Shown: one piece after another, positions 51,288-61,043 of the stretch
Position numbering within the stretch: the first letter of the stretch is position 1
How the letters are laid out: every line of letters begins with the position of its first letter
NCBI GenBank assembly: GCA_031268195.1
Contig: JAIRXQ010000043.1
Location: 1 to 64,000 of the forward strand
Reading direction: 5' to 3'
DNA: 64,000 bases
DNA from: Azoarcus sp.
GTDB taxonomy: Bacteria; Pseudomonadota; Gammaproteobacteria; Burkholderiales; Rhodocyclaceae
Position numbers and translations under genes: made by a program
Notes under the pieces: generated by a model
Database searches by the model: none
Told to the model about the DNA's origin: nothing
Seen by the model: only the letters and a program-made list of their open reading frames with translations

Positions 51288-52508
51288 ATGAAACCGATTG
51301 CCACTCCGAAATTTCGCCGCCTTCTCCCCGTTGCGCTGGCACTCACGCTGGCCGCGCCGTTGGCCGCCGCTTACGATTTTCCGGGCTGCATGTCCGGCCT
51401 TCGCGCGCAGGCCGCCAAGCGCGGTATTTCCGCCGCGACCGCCGGGAAATACGCCGCCGCCACCTTTACGCCCGATTTGTCGGTGCTCGAATTCCTCGAT
51501 ACACAGCCCGAATTCACCACGCCGATCTGGGATTACCTCGCCGGTCTGGTCGACGACGAGCGCGTGGCCGACGGGCACGCCATGCTCGAACAATGGCGCG
51601 ATGTACTGCAAAAGGCCGAAGCGCGTTTCGGCGTCGATCCCGCCACGGTGGTCGCGGTGTGGGGCGTGGAGAGTAACTTCGGGCGCAGTCTCGGCAAGCG
51701 TCCGTTGCTGAGCTCGCTTGGCACGCTCGCTTGCGCGGGTCGTCGACAGGAATATTTCCGCACCGAATTCCTCGATGCGCTGAAGATCGTCGATGAGGGG
51801 CACATTTCCGCCGAACGCCTCAACGGTTCGTGGGCGGGTGCCTTCGGGCAGACGCAGTTTATGCCTTCCACCTTTTTACGTCTCGCGGTCGATTTCGACG
51901 GCGACGGCAAGCGCGATCTCGTCGACAGCGCCCCCGATGCGCTTGCGTCCACCGCCAACTTTTTGAGCAAGGGCGGCTGGCGGAGCGGCGAGACGTGGGG
52001 GTTCGAGGTGACGCTGCCCGCCGGGTTCGATGCTTCCGTCGCGGGCCGTCGCAACAAGCAACCGATGTCTGTGTGGATCACCCGCGGCCTCAAACGCGCC
52101 GACGGCCAACCGCTGGCCGCCGACGGCCCCCAGCGCGCCTTGTTGTTGCCCGCAGGGCCGCAAGGCCCGGCTTTTCTCGTCGGCAAGAATTTCGACGTCA
52201 TCTACGGCTACAACGCTGCCGAGAGCTACGCGCTGGCCATCGCCCATCTCTCCGAGCGCCTGCGCGGCGGCGAGGGTTTCAAAACGCCGTGGCCAACCGA
52301 CGATCCTGGTACTTCGCGCGCCGAACGGCGCGAGCTGCAACGCCTGCTGCTCGCGCGCGGCCACGATATTGGCGAGCCGGACGGTATGATCGGCACCAAG
52401 ACGCGCCGCGCCATCGCGCAGGAACAGGAAGTCCGTGGCCGCAAGCCGGACGGACGCGCCGGAAAGTGGATTCTGGACGCCTTGCGCGCGCAGGCGGGCG
52501 GCCAATGA
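51288..52508 (+). CDS. mltB: Membrane-bound lytic murein transglycosylase B
   Basis: The 406-residue enzyme has a signal peptide (LPVALALTLAAPLAAAYDF). Its transglycosylase core carries the catalytic Glu in VVAVWGVESNFGRSLGKRPL. 'LNGSWAGAFGQTQFMPSTFL' and 'VDFDGDGKRDLVDSAPDALA' are family hallmarks. A C-terminal peptidoglycan-binding domain follows (ELQRLLLARGHDIGEPDGMI). It cleaves glycan strands to 1,6-anhydro products. No lipobox is seen, so it may be soluble in the periplasm. Confidence 0.92.
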   Translation: MKPIATPKFRRLLPVALALTLAAPLAAAYDFPGCMSGLRAQAAKRGISAATAGKYAAATFTPDLSVLEFLDTQPEFTTPIWDYLAGLVDDERVADGHAMLEQWRDVLQKAEARFGVDPATVVAVWGVESNFGRSLGKRPLLSSLGTLACAGRRQEYFRTEFLDALKIVDEGHISAERLNGSWAGAFGQTQFMPSTFLRLAVDFDGDGKRDLVDSAPDALASTANFLSKGGWRSGETWGFEVTLPAGFDASVAGRRNKQPMSVWITRGLKRADGQPLAADGPQRALLLPAGPQGPAFLVGKNFDVIYGYNAAESYALAIAHLSERLRGGEGFKTPWPTDDPGTSRAERRELQRLLLARGHDIGEPDGMIGTKTRRAIAQEQEVRGRKPDGRAGKWILDALRAQAGGQ

Positions 52509-52536
52509 TGCAGCAACGTTGAACGGCGGGTGACAA

Positions 52537-53460
52537 GTGGAAAAAGGCAGAGTCGGCAGGGTCATTCTGTTTATTGCTTTGTGGCTGCTTTATGGATTGC
52601 TATGGGTGATTCATGCGGGTTCGTCCATTTTGCAATGGTTTTTCAATCTGCTCTCGGTGCCCGCGTCCATTCAATTCCTGTCGCCGCCCACGCTGCTGGC
52701 GATCGGCGCGGTACTGCTGCTCGCAACGTTCATCGGTAAGGCCAAAAGCGGCCTTGCGCGCCTGTTCTCGCCCATCATGGATCGTTGGGCACGCTTCAAG
52801 AGCCGGAATGGATTCCTCGTTCTGAGCGGTAGCCACGGCGTGTTGAGCATCGGGAAAAAAGGCCGCCCGCCCGCCTTGGAGGAATACGCGGCGGCGCTGC
52901 TCGATGCCCTGCCGCGCGAGTCGGTTTTCTTCGTTCGCGCCCAAACCCTGCAAGGACAGGTGGCGCGGCTGGCGCGGAAAAAGGAGGCGCTGTCGCTGGC
53001 CCTGAGTTCCCGTTTCGGGGATTCCGGGATTACCTTGCAGAAGTTCGCCGGTGGCGCGAAGATGGCCGAGGATTTGATGTTCGGCAACACTGTCGATGTC
53101 ATCAAACGCATCTGGACGTTCGACGAGCAGGACTACGCTGAAATCGAGCGGGAGCATGGCCGGATCGCCACGGAACGCACACGCGCCCGCCTGGCGGCCT
53201 CCGGGGATGGCGACAATGCGCGTTTGCAGGAACGGGAGCAGGTCGTCAAGGAAAAGATGGCCCTGTATCAGTCCGCGCTTGCCTACGTGGAGCAAGGGGT
53301 GCAATCGAACGAAAAAGTGCTGCTGCAACTCGATCGGCTACAGGAAGAACTGGCGTCGCTATCAGATGCCGGGAACGTGGAAAACCTCGCGGCGATGCGT
53401 GAGATCGAGACGCTGATCGCGGATACGAAGTGGTATCGGGACAACGGCGCGACCGGATGA
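52537..53460 (+). CDS. Hypothetical membrane protein
   Basis: The 307-residue protein has two N-terminal membrane helices ('VILFIALWLLYGLLWVIHAG', 'LSPPTLLAIGAVLLLATFIG'). A small alpha/beta part and a C-terminal helical, probably coiled-coil, region (~210-300) rich in Glu and Arg follow. The start is GTG at 52537. There is no family I recognise. It lies between mltB and a DUF945 gene and is probably an envelope protein. Confidence 0.6.
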   Translation: MEKGRVGRVILFIALWLLYGLLWVIHAGSSILQWFFNLLSVPASIQFLSPPTLLAIGAVLLLATFIGKAKSGLARLFSPIMDRWARFKSRNGFLVLSGSHGVLSIGKKGRPPALEEYAAALLDALPRESVFFVRAQTLQGQVARLARKKEALSLALSSRFGDSGITLQKFAGGAKMAEDLMFGNTVDVIKRIWTFDEQDYAEIEREHGRIATERTRARLAASGDGDNARLQEREQVVKEKMALYQSALAYVEQGVQSNEKVLLQLDRLQEELASLSDAGNVENLAAMREIETLIADTKWYRDNGATG

Positions 53461-53547
53461 AATCGGCGGCTGATAACCGGCGTAGTGGTGATTCGGCCAC
53501 TGTGTCAGAATTCACGCATCAGAAAAATGGGTGGGCAAGGAGGAGCC

Positions 53548-55116
53548 ATGAGCGGTACGGCAACGAAAGTGATTGGCGCGCTGGTCGCGCTGGTGGTGGT
53601 GCTTTGCATCGGCAGCTTCTGGGTGGGCGCCTGGGTCGAGCAGGCGTTTTCGGAGTCGGTGGCCAGGACGACAAGATACGGCTTCACCATGAAGGTGGTC
53701 GATTATCAACGTGGTTTGTTCGGTGCGACGGCGCGCTCTGAAGTCGTTCTACCAAAATCGCTCGGAAAAGAGTCGTCGCTCTTTTTCGATCACGATATCC
53801 AGCACGGCCCCTTGCCGATCCTGTTCGGCGCGGCGCGCATTCATTCCCGGCTGACGGCGCTGCCCGATGAATACGCCCGGATTTTCGAGGGCGACCCATT
53901 CGCGGGCAAAACGGTGATCGAGGTGGAGACGACCGTCGGTTGGGGCGGCGGCTTGCATCATCGCTTCAATTCACCCGGATTCGAGGCCAAGGGCAGGGAA
54001 GGGCAAAAGATCGTGTGGGGCGGCTTCGACGGCGAGATCGACACTGACTCCAATCAAACCCGGTTCCGGACGAAACTCCATTTCGCGGGCCTGAGCGGGG
54101 AGGGTTTTCAGGTCGGTGAGGTTTTGCTCGATAACAATCTGGCCTGGGACGACGAATTTGGTCAAGCCAGCGGGACCTCGAATCTGACGCTGGAAAAATT
54201 CGTATATAGCAGCAAGAACGCGGACAATTCGACCTTCGCGGTCGATATGGGCAAGAGCCGTGCCGAGACAGAGATCAGCGTGGGCGACGAGGGGGCGCCG
54301 AAGACGAAAACGGATCTGACCGTGACGAAGATCGCGGTGACGGAAGGCGATGTCGCGCAGACGATCGACGATATCAAACTGGCGCTGCTGACCGAGAACA
54401 TCGACATTGGCGCGGTGATCGAAGCCGTTTCGGTGGATCAGGACGAAAACGCCGACATCGCCTTGCTCGATGCCATGTCGCAGGCTGCGCGGGAACAGAC
54501 CGAGGAAGAAAACGCCGGCGGCACGCGACCGCCCGCGTCCCAACCGCCCGCCGCCGCGAACGATAAAGAAGGGGCTGAAACGGCGGCGGATGCGGGTGAC
54601 GAGAGCGCGTTCATGACGGCGCTGTTGCAGCGCAAACCGACGCTTTCCATCGAGGATTTCCGCGCGCACTGGCGCGAAGGCGAAGTGACCGGGTTGTTCC
54701 GCATTGGCTACGTGGGTGATGCCAGCCCCGGTTGTGGCGGCGGCGCGGCGGCGGCGCTGGGCGATACCGATCTTTTCACCGGTCTGTTCAGCAAGGCCAA
54801 TTACACCGTCGAATTGCACCTGCCGCGTGCCGTGGCGGTCGATCTGTTGACTTCGACGAACGTCGATGCTGAAGACAGCGAAGCGGGCGACCTGGCCAAA
54901 CAATCGATCACCGAGATGTTGCAAGACGGGCTGCTGGTCGAAAAGAACGGTGTGCTGAATCTGGCCGTGAGTTCCGAGAATTGCGTGCGCAACCTCAATG
55001 GCAAGCCGTTTGTGGACGATGCCGTCTTGCTGAAATTGTGGGGCTTGTGGCCGTTTAGTTCCGACGCCGACCAACCTTCCGGCAACGAAGAGGATGGCGC
55101 AGCGGATGGGGGCTGA
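53548..55116 (+). CDS. DUF945 (YdgA-like) family envelope protein
   Basis: The 522-residue protein has an N-terminal membrane anchor ('VIGALVALVVVLCIGSFWVG') followed by 'FTMKVVDYQRGLFGATARSE', as in DUF945/YdgA. The beta-rich central part ends with 'GLWPFSSDADQPSG'. A ~50-residue acidic, Ala/Pro-rich insertion lies at ~325-370. The start ATG 53548 has an excellent AAGGAGGAG site. The function of the family is unknown; an envelope location is likely. Confidence 0.8.
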   Translation: MSGTATKVIGALVALVVVLCIGSFWVGAWVEQAFSESVARTTRYGFTMKVVDYQRGLFGATARSEVVLPKSLGKESSLFFDHDIQHGPLPILFGAARIHSRLTALPDEYARIFEGDPFAGKTVIEVETTVGWGGGLHHRFNSPGFEAKGREGQKIVWGGFDGEIDTDSNQTRFRTKLHFAGLSGEGFQVGEVLLDNNLAWDDEFGQASGTSNLTLEKFVYSSKNADNSTFAVDMGKSRAETEISVGDEGAPKTKTDLTVTKIAVTEGDVAQTIDDIKLALLTENIDIGAVIEAVSVDQDENADIALLDAMSQAAREQTEEENAGGTRPPASQPPAAANDKEGAETAADAGDESAFMTALLQRKPTLSIEDFRAHWREGEVTGLFRIGYVGDASPGCGGGAAAALGDTDLFTGLFSKANYTVELHLPRAVAVDLLTSTNVDAEDSEAGDLAKQSITEMLQDGLLVEKNGVLNLAVSSENCVRNLNGKPFVDDAVLLKLWGLWPFSSDADQPSGNEEDGAADGG

Positions 55117-55127
55117 AGGGGTAGGCG

Positions 55128-55601
55128 TCAGTTTTTCGGATAACCCGCCTGATCGATCCGCTGACCCCATCCGGTCGGCTCGAAGCCGTTGAGTGCGTTC
55201 GTGCCCACAGTGAGCACGGGGATTTCGGCCTGCGCGCCGAAACGCTCGCGGAACGCTTCCAGATCGGCTTTCGTCTTGATGCTGTATTCGGAAAACGGCA
55301 CCTTGCGCGTTTTCAGGAAAGCGCGCGCATCCTCGCATAACTGCTCGCAGTTGGTCGCCGTGTAGAGCGTGACCGGAAAATCCTTCGCGGCCTTGCGGGT
55401 GGCGTAGGGCAGCGACTGGCTCGGCGGCTTGTTTGTGAAATTGACGAAATCGGACTCACTGCCGGGCGGCAGGCGATCGGAATAGACCGTCCGGCCCTTC
55501 GGGTCTTTCCAGCGGTAGATGCTTTGCTGTGCGATTGCGGTCGTGGCGATGAGGGCGATCAGCGTAGCGGCGACGATCGTCTTCAGTTTGTTGCTTGTCA
55601 T
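55128..55601 (-). CDS. DUF4124-glutaredoxin-like secreted protein
   Basis: The 157-residue product has a signal peptide (IVAATLIALIATTAIAQ), the DUF4124 block IYRWKDPKGRTVYSDRLPPG, and a glutaredoxin-like C-terminal domain: 'PVTLYTATNCEQLCEDARAF', 'LKTRKVPFSEYSIKTKADLE' and the cis-Pro segment 'AEIPVLTVGTNALNGFEPTG'. The active site Cys-Glu-Gln-Leu-Cys has three residues between the cysteines instead of two. It should work in the periplasm; a redox role is possible but the altered motif makes it uncertain. Its start is five bases before the prlC stop on the same strand. Confidence 0.78.
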   Translation of the reverse strand: MTSNKLKTIVAATLIALIATTAIAQQSIYRWKDPKGRTVYSDRLPPGSESDFVNFTNKPPSQSLPYATRKAAKDFPVTLYTATNCEQLCEDARAFLKTRKVPFSEYSIKTKADLEAFRERFGAQAEIPVLTVGTNALNGFEPTGWGQRIDQAGYPKN

Positions 55602-55605
55602 GCGC

Positions 55606-57726
55606 TTACCGTTCCGTTGTGGCGTTTCCCATTGCGTTGTGGCGTAGCAGGGCATCGACACGGGGTTCGCGGCCACGAAAGGCCACGAAGGATTCCAGTG
55701 CCGGTCTGCTGCCGCCCACGGCGAGGATCTCCTTGCGGAAGCGCTCGCCAGTGGCCCGGTCGAGCAGGTTGCCACGATTGTCACTCGTCTGTCCGTCGAC
55801 TACTTCCTCAAAGGCCGCGAAAGCATCCGCCGAGAGCACTTCGGCCCATTTGTAGCTGTAGTAGCCCGCCGCGTAGCCGCCCGCGAAGATGTGCGAAAAG
55901 CTGTGTGGGAAGCGGTGCCAGTCGGCAGGAAAAAGCACGGCGACTTCGCGGCGCACGTCACCGAGCAACGCCAGCACGCGTTCGATGGGCACGTCTTCGC
56001 CGGATCGGGCGATGGCTTCGCCGTGCAGCAGCAGGTCGAACAGGGCGAATTCGATCTGCCGCACCGCCTGCATGCCGCTTTGGAAGTTTTTCGCGGCGAT
56101 CATCTTGTCGAACAGCGCGCGCGGCAGCGGCTCGCCGGTGTCGACGTGCGCGGTCATGCCTGCGAGCACGTCCCACTCCCAGCAGAAGTTCTCCATGAAC
56201 TGGCTCGGCAGCTCTACCGCATCCCACTCCACGCCGTTGATGCCGGAGGCGGCCAATTCGTCGACGCGGGTGAGTAGGTGATGCAGGCCGTGGCCGGCTT
56301 CGTGGAACACGGTGATGACATCGTCGTGGGTGAAGGTGGCGGGCTTGCCGTCGACCGGGCCGGGGAGGTTGCACACGAGGTAGGCGAGCGGCGTGGTGAG
56401 CCCGCGCGCGTCCCGGCTGCGGCTGCGCGCCGAATCCATCCACGCGCCACCGCGCTTGCTGTCGCGGGCGTGCGGGTCGACGTAGAACTCGCCGACGAGT
56501 TCGCCATCTTTTTTGATCTGGAAGAAGCGTACGTCCGCATCCCATTTCGGCGCGTCGGCGGCAGCGATGTCGAGGCCGTAGAGCATGCGGATGAGGCTGA
56601 ACAGGCCGTCGAAAACGCGGGGTTCAGGGAAGTATTGCTTCACCTCCTGGTCTGAATAGGCGTAGCGCTGCTGGCGCAATTTTTCCGATGCATAGGCCAC
56701 ATCCCACGGTTCCATCGGATGCAGCGCCAGCTCGTCGCGCGCGAAGGCGGTCAGCTGCGCGAGGTCGCGTTCGGCGAACGGCTTCGCTTTCGCCGCCAGT
56801 TCGCGCAGAAAGGCGAGTGCTTGCGCGGGCGAATCCGCCATTTTGGGCACGAGGGAGAGTTCGGCGTAGTCGCGGAAGCCGAGCAGCTTCGCTTCTTCGG
56901 CGCGCAGGGCGAGGATGCGGCCGATCAGCGGGCCGTTGTCCCATTTCACTTTGCCGTCGCTGTCCTTCGCGGCGCCGAACTCCGAGGCGCGCGTGGCGTA
57001 GGCGCGGTACATGCGCGCGCGCAGCGCCCGGTCGTCGGCGTATTGCATCACTGGCAGGTAGGAGGGCATGTGCAGCGTGAATTTCCAGCCCGCTTTGCCG
57101 TCCTTTTCGGCGGCAGCGCGCGCGGCGGCGCGGACTTCCTCCGGGATGCCGGCCAGCGCGGCGGCGTCCGCGATCCATTCGGCGTGGGCATGGGTGGCGT
57201 CGAGCAGGTTCTCGGAGAACGTCGCCGCAAGTTGGGAGAGTTCTTCCTGGATGGCTTTGAAGCGTGGCTTGACCTCGTTCGGCAGCTCCGCGCCGGAGAG
57301 GCGGAAGTCGCGGATTTCGTTGTCGATGATGCGGCGGCGCACCGGCGACAGCGTCGCGAATTCCGGGCTGGCGGCGAGCGCCTTGTATTGGCGAAAGAGG
57401 GCGAGGTTCTGCCCCAGTTCGGCGTAAAAGCTCGACACTTCCGGCAGCATGGCGTTGTACGCCTCGCGCCAGGGAGGCACGTCGAGCACGGCATGCAGGT
57501 GTCCGACCACGCCCCAGGCGCGGCCGAGGCGCTCACCCGTTTCGGACAGCGGCGCAACGAAATTCTCCCACGTCGGTGGTGCGGTTTCGTCGGCGGTCAG
57601 GCGGTCGACGAGGGCGCGGTATTCGTCCAGCAGCGCACGGATCGCGGGCGCGACGTGCTCGGGGCGGATGTCGGCAAAGCGGGGCAGGCCCGAAAAATCG
57701 AGCAGCGGGTTGGGGGCAGCGTTCAT
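55606..57726 (-). CDS. prlC: Oligopeptidase A
   Basis: The 706-residue M3-family zinc peptidase has the HEXXH motif in TVFHEAGHGLHHLLTRVDEL and 'WDAVELPSQFMENFCWEWDV' downstream with the third ligand. The N-terminal helical domain is 'DIRPEHVAPAIRALLDEYRA'. 'FAGGYAAGYYSYKWAEVLSA' is characteristic of OpdA/PrlC. It degrades signal peptides and other oligopeptides in the cytosol. It starts two bases after the purC stop; an upstream extension of 116 codons is shadow sequence. Confidence 0.94.
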   Translation of the reverse strand: MNAAPNPLLDFSGLPRFADIRPEHVAPAIRALLDEYRALVDRLTADETAPPTWENFVAPLSETGERLGRAWGVVGHLHAVLDVPPWREAYNAMLPEVSSFYAELGQNLALFRQYKALAASPEFATLSPVRRRIIDNEIRDFRLSGAELPNEVKPRFKAIQEELSQLAATFSENLLDATHAHAEWIADAAALAGIPEEVRAAARAAAEKDGKAGWKFTLHMPSYLPVMQYADDRALRARMYRAYATRASEFGAAKDSDGKVKWDNGPLIGRILALRAEEAKLLGFRDYAELSLVPKMADSPAQALAFLRELAAKAKPFAERDLAQLTAFARDELALHPMEPWDVAYASEKLRQQRYAYSDQEVKQYFPEPRVFDGLFSLIRMLYGLDIAAADAPKWDADVRFFQIKKDGELVGEFYVDPHARDSKRGGAWMDSARSRSRDARGLTTPLAYLVCNLPGPVDGKPATFTHDDVITVFHEAGHGLHHLLTRVDELAASGINGVEWDAVELPSQFMENFCWEWDVLAGMTAHVDTGEPLPRALFDKMIAAKNFQSGMQAVRQIEFALFDLLLHGEAIARSGEDVPIERVLALLGDVRREVAVLFPADWHRFPHSFSHIFAGGYAAGYYSYKWAEVLSADAFAAFEEVVDGQTSDNRGNLLDRATGERFRKEILAVGGSRPALESFVAFRGREPRVDALLRHNAMGNATTER

Positions 57727-57728
57727 GG

Positions 57729-58643
57729 TCAGGCGAGCGTGTGCCCGGTCAGGCGGAAATATGCTTCGCGGTATTTGTCGGCGGTGTGGGCAATGACATC
57801 CGGGGGCAGGTGTGGGCCGGGGGCTTTCTTGTTCCAGATCAGTGTTTCCAGATAATCGCGCACGTATTGCTTGTCGAACGAAGGGGGGCTGATGCCTTCG
57901 CGGTATTCGTCGGCGGGCCAAAAACGCGAGGAATCGGGGGTGAGCACTTCGTCGATCAGGTGCAGCTTGCCGGATTCGTCTACGCCGAACTCGAATTTGG
58001 TGTCTGCGATGACGATGCCGCGCGTGGCGGCATCGTCGGCGGCTTCGGTGTAGAGGCGGATGGCCGCCGCGCACGCTTCGTCCATGAGCGCCGCGCCGTT
58101 TGCGCCGAGCGCCGCAATGCAGCGTTCGCGTGCGATCTCGAAGGAGACGTTTTCGTCGTGTTGCCCCGCTTCAGCCTTGGTGGAGGGGGTGAAGATCGGT
58201 TGCGGCAGCTTTGCCGCCTGCCTCAACCCCGGCGGCAGCGCGATGCCGCACACCGTGCCGGTGGCTCGGTAATCCTTCCAGCCGGAGCCGGCCAGGTAGC
58301 CGCGCACCACGGCCTCGATGGGCAGGGTCTTGAGGCGCGCGACCACCAGGGCGCGATCACGCACCTGATCGCGTTCTTCCGGCGCGACGACACTTTCCGG
58401 GTCGATGCCGGTGAGTTGGTTGGGAATGACGTGGGCGAGGCGTGCGAACCAGAAGCTCGCTGTGGCGGTGAGCACGCGGCCTTTGTCGGGAATCGGGTCG
58501 GGCAAGATGACATCGAAGGCCGACAGGCGATCGCTGGTGACGATCAGCAGCTTGTCGTCGCTGACGGCGTAGATGTCGCGCACCTTGCCGCGTCCGACGA
58601 GCGGCAGGCTCTTGATGCTGGTTTCAAATAATGGCGTGCTCAC
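57729..58643 (-). CDS. purC: Phosphoribosylaminoimidazole-succinocarboxamide synthase PurC (long type)
   Basis: The 304-residue enzyme has '[20 protein letters not shown]', [19 protein letters not shown], '[20 protein letters not shown]' and '[20 protein letters not shown]' with '[17 protein letters not shown]'. It is the ~300-residue form also found in fungi, longer than the ~237-residue E. coli type. It joins aspartate to CAIR in purine synthesis. It is on the minus strand with prlC directly behind it. Confidence 0.95.
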   Translation of the reverse strand: MSTPLFETSIKSLPLVGRGKVRDIYAVSDDKLLIVTSDRLSAFDVILPDPIPDKGRVLTATASFWFARLAHVIPNQLTGIDPESVVAPEERDQVRDRALVVARLKTLPIEAVVRGYLAGSGWKDYRATGTVCGIALPPGLRQAAKLPQPIFTPSTKAEAGQHDENVSFEIARERCIAALGANGAALMDEACAAAIRLYTEAADDAATRGIVIADTKFEFGVDESGKLHLIDEVLTPDSSRFWPADEYREGISPPSFDKQYVRDYLETLIWNKKAPGPHLPPDVIAHTADKYREAYFRLTGHTLA

Positions 58644-58676
58644 GGCTTTTTCTGCGGGTCATGAAGGAGCCGCGCA

Positions 58677-60695
58677 TTATAGGTCCAGGGTTCCTGTCCG
58701 GGGGACGAGCTTGAGCGCGACGAGATGCTTGCCGGAGACGAGCGCCTCCAGCGGTTCCGGTTCGTGGCAGTGAAAGCCCTGTGCGTAGTCGATGCCGATG
58801 TCGCGCACGGTGGCGAGGATGTCGGCGTTGTGCACGAATTCGGCGACGGTGCTCAGTCCATAGGCGCGCGCCAGCGTGACGATGGCTTTGACCGTGGCGA
58901 GGTTGGCGACATCGATGTCGATGTCGCTGATGAATGCGCCGTCGACTTTCAGGAAATCGGCCTGGAAACGCTTGAGATAGGCGAACGAGGACAGGCCGCT
59001 GCCGAAATCGTCGAGCGCCACGATCGCGCCGATGCGACGCACGCTTTCAATGAAGCGCAGCGCGGAGCGCAGATTGGCGATGGCGATGCTCTCGGTGATC
59101 TCGAAGCACAGCCGTTTCGGATTCACGCCGCTGGCGCGGATCTGGCCGAGGACGAAATCAGGGAAGCGTTCGTCGGACAGGCTTGCACCCGACACGTTGA
59201 TGCCGAAGCGGTCGATGCCGATCTGGATGTGTTCTTTTTCCCATTGCGAGATTTGCCGGCAGGCGCTTTCGATCACCCAGCGGTCGATATGCGGCATCAG
59301 GTTGTAGCGTTCCGCCGCATGGATGATCGCGGCCGGGGTGTCGATGCCGCCGTCGGGCTTTCGCACGCGCAGCAGGATTTCAGCGTGCGAAAGCCGCAGG
59401 TTGTCGTCCAGCGACGTGAAGCGCTGGTGATAGAGCACGAAGCTGCCTTGCGCGAGCATTCGGTCGATCTGTGCCACGCTGCGCAGATCTTCGCGTCTCT
59501 GGCGGAAATAGTCGTCGTTGGGGTGATAGACCTGAATGCGGTTGCGGCCGAGCTCCTTCGCGCCGAAGCAGGCGGTGTCGGCGGCAATCAGCAGATCCCG
59601 GAGCGAGCGGGTGCCGAGCGCGCAGCTGGAGGCCATGCCGATGCTGGCCCCGACGCGGTAGGTTTGGCCTTCCCACTCGAAATGGATGTTGGCGATGTCA
59701 TCGATGATGCATTGCGCGAGGTCGTGGATGGTCTGTTCGTCGCTCAGCGTGACCACCGCGCCGAATTCGTCGCCGCCGATGCGGGCGACGAAAGTGTTGG
59801 TCAGGAGCGATTCGAGCAGATGGGCGACGCGCGTCAGCAGGATGTCCCCGGCAGTGTGGCCGCAGGTGTCGTTGATGGCCTTGAATTGGTCGAGGTCGAT
59901 GTAGAGCATGGTGACATCGACCACCAGCGGATCGTCGAGCAGGTCGGCGGTGTGTTTCTCGAAAGCGCGGCGGTTGTAGGCATCGGTGAGTGCATCGTGC
60001 TGTGCCTGCCATTCGAGCATCGACATCTTGCTGCTCACCGTCAGTGCCATGGTGCTGAAGTACTGGGTGAGGCGGTCGAGTTCGGAGACGCCGATGGTTT
60101 TCAGCTGGACGTCGTAATTGCCGGAAGTGATGCGCTCGGCGGCGCGTTCGAGGTCGTGCAATGGCTTGACGATATGGCGGGAAAAGACCAGCAGTAGCGC
60201 GCAGGACAGCAGAATTGCCGCCAAAGCAGTGCCGAGGTTGTAGAGCACCAGCTTGTCGTGGGCGGTAGCGAGATAATCGGTCGATAGGCCGTATTGCACC
60301 GAGCCGTAACGCTGTCCAAGGTAGGTGATGTCGAAACGCAGATGGCGGATCGAGTCCGCCGTGCCCGGTTCGGGCAGCGGCGCGTCATGCGAAATGCCGA
60401 TTTCATCCAGGCGTTGCCCATTGGCGTCCATGACCGCGATATAGCTGATGTCACCGGTTCTTTTCAGCGAGTCGACGATCTCATGCAGGGCGGCGTAGTT
60501 TTGTTCGGCCAGCGGCGTGACGAAAACCGTCTGGTAGGCAACCTCGATGGAGTCGATGCGTGCATCGACCTGATACTCCAACTGCTCCTTGATCGAATAC
60601 AAATTGACGGACAACATCAGCGCGACCACCGCGATGCCCATGATTGCACCGCCGCCGACCACACGCGACCGGAAAGAATTCAGGTTGATGGACAT
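58677..60695 (-). CDS. Membrane-bound GGDEF-EAL cyclic-di-GMP protein
   Basis: The ~672-residue protein has a membrane helix at ~15-35, a periplasmic sensor (~40-165), a second helix ('ALAAILLSCALLLVFSRHIV'), a HAMP domain, a GGDEF domain with intact FVARIGGDEFGAVVTL, and an EAL domain. In the EAL domain the usual EAL is EIL (HAEILLRVR), but the catalytic DDFGSGLSSF, FEITES, 'VDGAFISDIDIDVANLATVK', AEFVHN and YAQGF are kept. It may both make and break c-di-GMP, controlled by an envelope signal. The ATG at 60693-60695 is used; a longer frame begins at 60788. Confidence 0.9.
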   Translation of the reverse strand: MSINLNSFRSRVVGGGAIMGIAVVALMLSVNLYSIKEQLEYQVDARIDSIEVAYQTVFVTPLAEQNYAALHEIVDSLKRTGDISYIAVMDANGQRLDEIGISHDAPLPEPGTADSIRHLRFDITYLGQRYGSVQYGLSTDYLATAHDKLVLYNLGTALAAILLSCALLLVFSRHIVKPLHDLERAAERITSGNYDVQLKTIGVSELDRLTQYFSTMALTVSSKMSMLEWQAQHDALTDAYNRRAFEKHTADLLDDPLVVDVTMLYIDLDQFKAINDTCGHTAGDILLTRVAHLLESLLTNTFVARIGGDEFGAVVTLSDEQTIHDLAQCIIDDIANIHFEWEGQTYRVGASIGMASSCALGTRSLRDLLIAADTACFGAKELGRNRIQVYHPNDDYFRQRREDLRSVAQIDRMLAQGSFVLYHQRFTSLDDNLRLSHAEILLRVRKPDGGIDTPAAIIHAAERYNLMPHIDRWVIESACRQISQWEKEHIQIGIDRFGINVSGASLSDERFPDFVLGQIRASGVNPKRLCFEITESIAIANLRSALRFIESVRRIGAIVALDDFGSGLSSFAYLKRFQADFLKVDGAFISDIDIDVANLATVKAIVTLARAYGLSTVAEFVHNADILATVRDIGIDYAQGFHCHEPEPLEALVSGKHLVALKLVPRTGTLDL

Positions 60696-61043
60696 TGCGC
60701 GATCCGTGGCAAATGATCGAAAAGACAGCGAAACACAGTTCTTCTCCCCGCGATGCGCGGCAAGCCAAGACAGCAAAATACCCGACAATCTTACGACGGT
60801 ATTTCCTTTCTGACGTTATGGGTATTCGTATATTTACGAAGAAGAATATACACAACAAATATCTTCCAGGCAAGGCAATATTCTGCCTGTCATTGTACCA
60901 ATATTTTATATTTACATTAAATTGACGAGGATGGAAAAAGCGCGATAAATCCGGCCTTGTTTCCGTCATGCCGCTGTCCGGGCGCATCGCATAATCCCCG
61001 AAGCCGCGCGCTGCGAGCGCGCAAAAGTTCGGAGATTCGCGCC
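60696..61043. other. AT-rich intergenic region before the flagellar genes
   Basis: No gene. The stretch 60790-60925 is unusually AT-rich and includes GTATATT...AATATAC (60829-60852), an imperfect hairpin. Divergent promoters for the GGDEF-EAL gene and flhF are probably here, but I do not see an unambiguous sigma-54 or sigma-28 box. Confidence 0.4.

Noticed and set aside
59380-59400. EIL in place of EAL as a sign of an inactive phosphodiesterase domain
   Set aside because: E-x-L variants are common among active enzymes and the other catalytic residues are present.
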